In this document: positions 59,072 through 64,000 of the stretch, in pieces | Layout: each line of letters begins with the position of its first letter | Position numbering within the stretch: position 1 is the first letter of the stretch | Origin: Acanthaster planci | Taxonomy: Eukaryota > Echinodermata > Asteroidea > Valvatida > Acanthasteridae | Direction of reading: 5' to 3' | Length of the DNA: 64,000 bases | Assembly: GCF_001949145.1 (NCBI RefSeq) | Contig: NW_019091361.1 | Span: 2,238,919-2,302,918, forward strand | Position numbers and translations under genes: made by a program | Notes under the pieces: model-generated | Told to the model about the DNA's origin: nothing | Seen by the model: only the letters and a program-made list of their open reading frames with translations | The model's database searches: none

Positions 59072-61126
59072 ATGTTAAGCAAACGGAGGATTATAATCGC
59101 CGTCGTAACGGTGGTGTTGCTGTGCGCTGTGGCAGCTGGCGTCATTTGTGCTGTTGTATTCACCGTTGGCCGAGAAGACCCACCCGCAACAACTTCTCCC
59201 ATCTCCCCGCCTGCCATACGGACTGTAGTCGACGTGGAGGCAGCGACCGGGAAAGTTGCCATCAAAAATCTAAAAGGAAACACTGTGTTGAGTGGCACTC
59301 TTGCGGCGAGCTCTCCTACCAACGTGAACGGTCTTGAATGCTTCGCCGAAGGGAATAGGCTCTGTTATGTCTGGAAAGACACAGCAGAGGTCAACATCGA
59401 ATTAGTTGCCTCCGAAGAAAGGGAGGACTCCCCGTTCACTTGTGCGCACATTGTATGGGAGTCGATGGTTGCTGGAGTACCACTGCGGGACTGCTATTCT
59501 CTGAATGGGGCTCACTGGTACGGGAGCGCCGAGATGTTCTACCAGCTGTGGCCGATCGAAAAATGGAACGAAACCACCACCATGTATGTGTCTGGGGACA
59601 TGTACGCAAATTGGCAGGATTACGGATCAGTTCTGGACAGGTATTGGTTGTCATCTCGAGGTGTTGCCATTCGGGCCAGTCATGACACTCCTTTGCACGT
59701 TAGCCTGAATAACGATGACGACAGCATGGTGTGCTTTCAGAGCACCTATGCAAACTCCTACTACCCTAACCCCGAAAATAACTTGCAACGGCTGGACTAC
59801 ACAGTCTGTACGCATGACGACGTACGCCAGGTGCACGATGCGGTTTGGCGCGAAATGGGCCCAAGTGGTGGGAAACCTGAAGGTTTACCAGATGAAAGAA
59901 TGATCAAGTCTCCTATCTGGTCAACGTGGGCGAGATACAAAATCTTCATCAATGACAGTGTGGTGAATGCATACGCAGATGAGATCACGTCAAATGGGTT
60001 CAACAACAGTCAAATAGAAATAGACGATGGGTACTCCTTTAAATACGGAGAATTTGATTTCGATCTGACTAAGTTTCCCAACATGAGAGATACAGTTCAA
60101 AAACTTCATGACAAGGGGTTCCGCGTAACTCTCTGGGTGACCCCGTTTGCTAATACTGACACCGACGCGTATCAGGAAGGTAAAGAGAAAGGTTACTGGG
60201 TAACAAAAAGGGGGCAGGATGAGGGCGTGGTCAAGTGGTGGAATGGCTTGGCCGGGATGCTCGATGTCACCAACCCAGAAGCCGTGGAATGGTTCGTTGG
60301 CAGACTAGAAAAACTTAAACAGGACACTGGGATCGATTCTTTCAAGTTTGATGCTGGAGAAACTAACTACCTTGTCGAAGATTTCCAGACATACTCACCA
60401 TTAGTGAATCCTTCTGAGTATACAAATCTGCACTCCAAGATGGCCGCACGCCTCGGAAGTCAAATCGAGGTCAGAGCGGCCTTTGAGAATCAAAATCTTC
60501 CTATCTTTGTCAGGATGATGGACAAGGATTCTCGCTGGGGCTGGGATAACGGACTGAAGACCCTCATAACCACGGCGCTAACATTCAGCGTGCTGGGCTA
60601 TCCTTACATCCTCCCGGACATGATTGGTGGCAATTCCTACGAGACTGAATTCCACGGACTTGAAGTGCCGCCGCGGGAGCTCTACATACGCTGGCTGGAG
60701 ATTACTGCTTTCATGCCGGCTATGCAGTTTTCCATTTCACCCTGGCAGTACGATGACGAAGTGGTGAGAATCTCCAGGAAGTGGGTGTCCTTTCATGAGA
60801 ACTTCATCACGCCGAAATTGCTAGATATCGCCCGGTCTGAGACCATCGTGAAGCCCGGTCAGCCGCTGTTAAGACCCTTATGGTGGATCGCACCAACTGA
60901 TGAAGTCTCTCTCAAGATAGACACCGAGTTTCTGGTTGGGGATGACCTGCTGGTAGCTCCCATCGTCAATAACGCTACATACTCCAGAGATATATACCTC
61001 CCTCCAGCCGATGGTCTTTGGAAATACATGCCACAAGGAAATACTTTGGAAGGTGGGCAGTGGCTGATCGATGTGCCGGTTCCTCTTGATGAGGCAGCTT
61101 ACTTTATCCTCGAAAAATTCAGTTAA
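59072..61126 (+). CDS. GH31 glycosidase, MYORG/KIAA1161-like, active site intact
   Basis: Intronless ORF of 684 aa. Six-residue cytosolic tail, signal anchor (about 7-31), then a GH31 module: type II membrane enzyme expected in ER/Golgi or at the surface. Blocks in order: RDCYSLNGAHWYGS; YYPNPENNLQRLDYTVC; IEIDDGY with the subsite -1 Asp pair (318-319); YGEFDFDLTKFPN; TLWVTPF (353-359); VKWWNG (387-392); FKFDAGE with predicted nucleophile D427; VRMMDKDSRWGWDNG with predicted acid/base D492; LGYPYILPDMIGG; FMPAMQFSISPWQY; RPLWWIAPTD...VGDDLLVAPIV. These match MYORG-type alpha-glycosidases; MYORG hydrolyses alpha-galactosides, but substrate here is not proven. Same strand and 6.1 kb downstream of the degenerate paralogue, so the two are a tandem pair. 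An alternative name would be family 31 glucosidase KIAA1161-like. Confidence 0.95.
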   Translation: MLSKRRIIIAVVTVVLLCAVAAGVICAVVFTVGREDPPATTSPISPPAIRTVVDVEAATGKVAIKNLKGNTVLSGTLAASSPTNVNGLECFAEGNRLCYVWKDTAEVNIELVASEEREDSPFTCAHIVWESMVAGVPLRDCYSLNGAHWYGSAEMFYQLWPIEKWNETTTMYVSGDMYANWQDYGSVLDRYWLSSRGVAIRASHDTPLHVSLNNDDDSMVCFQSTYANSYYPNPENNLQRLDYTVCTHDDVRQVHDAVWREMGPSGGKPEGLPDERMIKSPIWSTWARYKIFINDSVVNAYADEITSNGFNNSQIEIDDGYSFKYGEFDFDLTKFPNMRDTVQKLHDKGFRVTLWVTPFANTDTDAYQEGKEKGYWVTKRGQDEGVVKWWNGLAGMLDVTNPEAVEWFVGRLEKLKQDTGIDSFKFDAGETNYLVEDFQTYSPLVNPSEYTNLHSKMAARLGSQIEVRAAFENQNLPIFVRMMDKDSRWGWDNGLKTLITTALTFSVLGYPYILPDMIGGNSYETEFHGLEVPPRELYIRWLEITAFMPAMQFSISPWQYDDEVVRISRKWVSFHENFITPKLLDIARSETIVKPGQPLLRPLWWIAPTDEVSLKIDTEFLVGDDLLVAPIVNNATYSRDIYLPPADGLWKYMPQGNTLEGGQWLIDVPVPLDEAAYFILEKFS

Positions 61127-61158
61127 CTGAAATATTGATGCTAAAATTAATATTTCAG
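61127..61158 (+). other. perfect inverted repeat just after the GH31 stop codon
   Basis: CTGAAATATT (61127-61136) and AATATTTCAG (61149-61158) form a 10-bp perfect stem with a 12-nt loop. It begins at the base after TAA, so it would fold at the start of the 3' UTR. No known element recognised. Confidence 0.5.
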
Positions 61159-64000
61159 AATCCATATTTACGTGGCCTATATTCTTGGATGCCCATTACT
61201 TAACATTAGTCCTGTGAATTGCCCAATTAAATTAACACAAAAGTACATGGATGTCTCTGAATGGTTTACAGTGAGCCTTATCCTGACACTGAGGGTGCCT
61301 TTATCTGCGGTATATTATCTGTACACAAGTAATAATTCGGGAGCAAGTCCAATCTAAGACCATAGTTAAACATAGTTCGACTAATTCTCATCAAATGCAC
61401 GCTAGTCGACGCTGGTATACCAGCGTACCAAAGTTGGTCGTGTTGTTGGTTGCCATAGCCATTTTTAATAACACAGTGTAGAAAGAAAAAGTGGCGGAAA
61501 ACAGAACATATAAGTTCGTCACCAGTAAAGGATAATTTTCACTTTTATTTGTTATAGTTTGCCCTTCCTATTGCCACCATTTTCCCCACGGGCCTAAAGG
61601 ACTGGCAACGGTTAACTACAGTCATTTGCACTAAAACTGCGAATGCGCTCGGTGCGTCACGAACCAACCACAAGTTAACAGCTGGTCCTAGATTGAATTT
61701 GTTCCAATTAATTTTCAGAAATCGATTATGTCTGATTGGTTAAAAATAAGATCGCACCGACAAAATCAACAAAGAAGCACATAGCACTGACCTCTGGCAG
61801 TAAGACTTCTTGCAACTATGGATGATGAGGTTGCTCAGAAGCTGAATTGTTCCTGATCTTACGTCAATGATTTGCTTATACATATAGATACTTATAGTAG
61901 CATCATCAATATATTCCAAAAATCCCTGGAATTGTTGTTAGAAAGGACTTGCTCACTGCACGTTTCAGAGATTCAGTTCAACAGATTTAGTCGTGCACGC
62001 CCTTCAAAGTTGTTATTTACTTTTCAGTTCCACCCCCCTTCGTTGTCATTAAAACTTAAACCTTATTTATATTGGTCAGTGATGGCAAGCCATTCTGAAG
62101 GAAATCGATGAATATCTCAAACGTACTGCATACTGTGTATATATTGAATGGCATTAATTTTAATCTTGATTTTGAACATTGCAACTATATCTCGTACAAC
62201 ACAGCAGAAACATCAACACCATCATAGGTATAGTGGTGCTGCAGTGATAATCACCTAAAATTAATGTATAAGCCTTAACTAGAAAATAAAAAGATATAAT
62301 TGCAAATTCCAGCGTTAATTGTTAAACGTGCATTAAAGATGATTGACTGTGTTTCACGGTTAATTGCAAATGCTGTTTCTATTTGTCAATTTATGTTTCC
62401 CCACTAACCTCAAACGTCTAGTCTCTATAGAATGTCCCGACTCTTATAAAGTTGTATTTATTTCCCCCTTGTGTACTGTTAGCAAGGAGTTCATATATAG
62501 CTGCACGAAACATGACCTTTCTCAATGATCATCGTATGATGTGCCAAAAATAGTGGACTCTTTGTGAAGATATAAAACGTTCTTCAAGCTAGGTTCATCA
62601 CGATGAACGTACAGCGAAGTATTTTTGGTAGGTCACTATTTGTTTTTCCTTTCACGAACTCGGCAGTGCAAATTGACGCAGTAAAGCACTTAAGCACATG
62701 ATCAAAGAATAAGAGAAAAGGATAAGATAATTAAACACAACTGTGAGATACATTGACATGGGCATAAATTCTGGGTTTATGGATACGGCGCATGCTTTAT
62801 CAGTACAATCCTTGCCAAGTGACTAGCCGCGGATGAGACCTTGTAGTTATTTAGTCCCCTCCATTTTTAAATATGGTTACATGCATAACCACGACTGGGA
62901 TAAAACAAAAAAAAATAGGCTCTCACTTGTTCAACCGAGCATTATCAGATTCGGGCTGCCTGCAATCTGAATATGTCGTTTAGGGCTTGGTCAGTTTCTT
63001 CTCCCGTCGAAAATACACAGGGCACACTGAAAACAGCCGCCGCAGCTCTGTATGGAAGCCTGACGGTTTCGGGCATGGCTTGAGAATCGGTTCACGGTAT
63101 CTTCTCCGTCGGATCACGCTCTGCTTTCGTACCATGGTTCTACGCACTCTCAAATCTTGATAAAGAAAAATGCCCCTGGTTTTACGAATTGTCCAGAAAA
63201 TCCCCTGTCAAAAAGTGGAGTAAAGTATTACAGATAAATCTTGATCATGAAGAAAAGTAGTTGCACTACCGTGAAACGTTAGTGAGGTTTGATAAAGTTT
63301 TCATTCAATTTACTCTTGATCATGGCTGAATTGGAAAGTTCAAGGTTACCTTATAATAGGCGTTAGTTATGTTTCCCAACACAAACAGAGGAGAGATGTC
63401 CAAATGGCTCAACCTGTCAAAAACCTGGTTTTTCTGGTCTATGCCTATAGTTTATGCATGTACATGACCCCAGCTGAGCTCCCGCCCGGTATTTACGTCC
63501 CCTTGTAGGCCCCCTATACGATGAAATGTATTGCCTGGGAAGCATCTACCTCCATGGTATACGTTACAACTTCATACTATACATGTACAGTACATGAAGG
63601 ATACATGTACATGTACTTAAAGTTCTCGGTTACAAGCTTCGACCGAAGGTAAGTCGAAACAAATACATGTACAGGACTGCAAACATTTTAGTACGATGTG
63701 CTTGAGGAAAATAAATTGTCACCAGCCTTAAATATCCACAGTATCCTTCGCCCTTCCCGCCTTGTTGAAGAGAACAGCAGTTAAACGCACATTTCCGCGC
63801 TTGCACGTGGTATGCATTGAGATCGGGTGGTTGACCTTCGATCTAGTTTGAGTCATCATGTTGATTCAGATTACCGTACCACGGCCTCGGTGACCGAAGA
63901 ACGCTGAGTTACACCGCAGCCCGGTAGTTCTACACGCCGTGCATAATTACATGTCTTCATAGCTTGCACCTCCTGACCCACTGGAGGTGAAGGTTCGTTA
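61159..64000. other. region downstream of second GH31 gene, no clear gene
   Basis: Possible poly(A) signals for the GH31 gene: ATTAAA 61226-61231 and AATAAA 62285-62290. TACATG units reappear at 63574-63617. A small basic ORF on the minus strand (62980-63135) is noted under findings; nothing else coding is supported. Confidence 0.5.

Noticed and set aside
59026-59337. 103-codon plus frame overlapping the start of the second GH31 gene
   Set aside because: Out-of-frame shadow of the GH31 coding sequence.

Overview
The window is a piece of an animal nuclear genome. It is AT-rich, with split genes using GT/AG introns, a tRNA-derived SINE, several non-autonomous DNA transposons and two runs of N. 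Gene content (one ZFR orthologue, two intronless MYORG-type glycosidases) and the abundance of the palindromic microsatellite unit TACATG point to a marine invertebrate, probably a deuterostome such as an echinoderm, hemichordate or amphioxus. The species cannot be fixed from sequence alone.

Layout. 1-17 kb: no gene recognised; dense TACATG/TACCGGTA palindromic repeats and a two-copy GTCCCCACAA repeat. 17.4-19.4 kb: a frameshifted transposon-type coding relic, a 491-bp element with 30-bp terminal inverted repeats and a perfect 8-bp target duplication, and a foldback element. 20.3-44.5 kb, minus strand: a complete ZFR gene (zinc-finger RNA-binding protein), reconstructed as 20 coding exons whose junctions keep one open frame of 996 codons plus stop. 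Its introns hold a SINE, a hAT-like element, a pogo/Tigger-like MITE and several TTAA-flanked MITEs. Both assembly gaps also lie in its introns. 44.5-50.8 kb: ZFR promoter side, then non-coding sequence with a diverged three-copy tandem repeat. 50.8-53.0 kb and 59.1-61.1 kb, plus strand: two intronless genes for type II membrane GH31 glycosidases of the MYORG/KIAA1161 type. 61.1-64 kb: no convincing gene.

The most interesting point is the GH31 pair. The downstream copy keeps every active-site block I can recognise. The upstream copy keeps a full-length open frame, a membrane anchor and the predicted nucleophile Asp, but has replaced the sugar-binding Asp pair, the acid/base Asp and several surrounding aromatic or glycine positions. 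It looks like a diverged pseudoenzyme or an enzyme of altered specificity. ZFR and the GH31 genes have no evident functional link. A second notable pattern is that the TACATG palindrome is common on both sides of ZFR but nearly absent across its 22-kb body.
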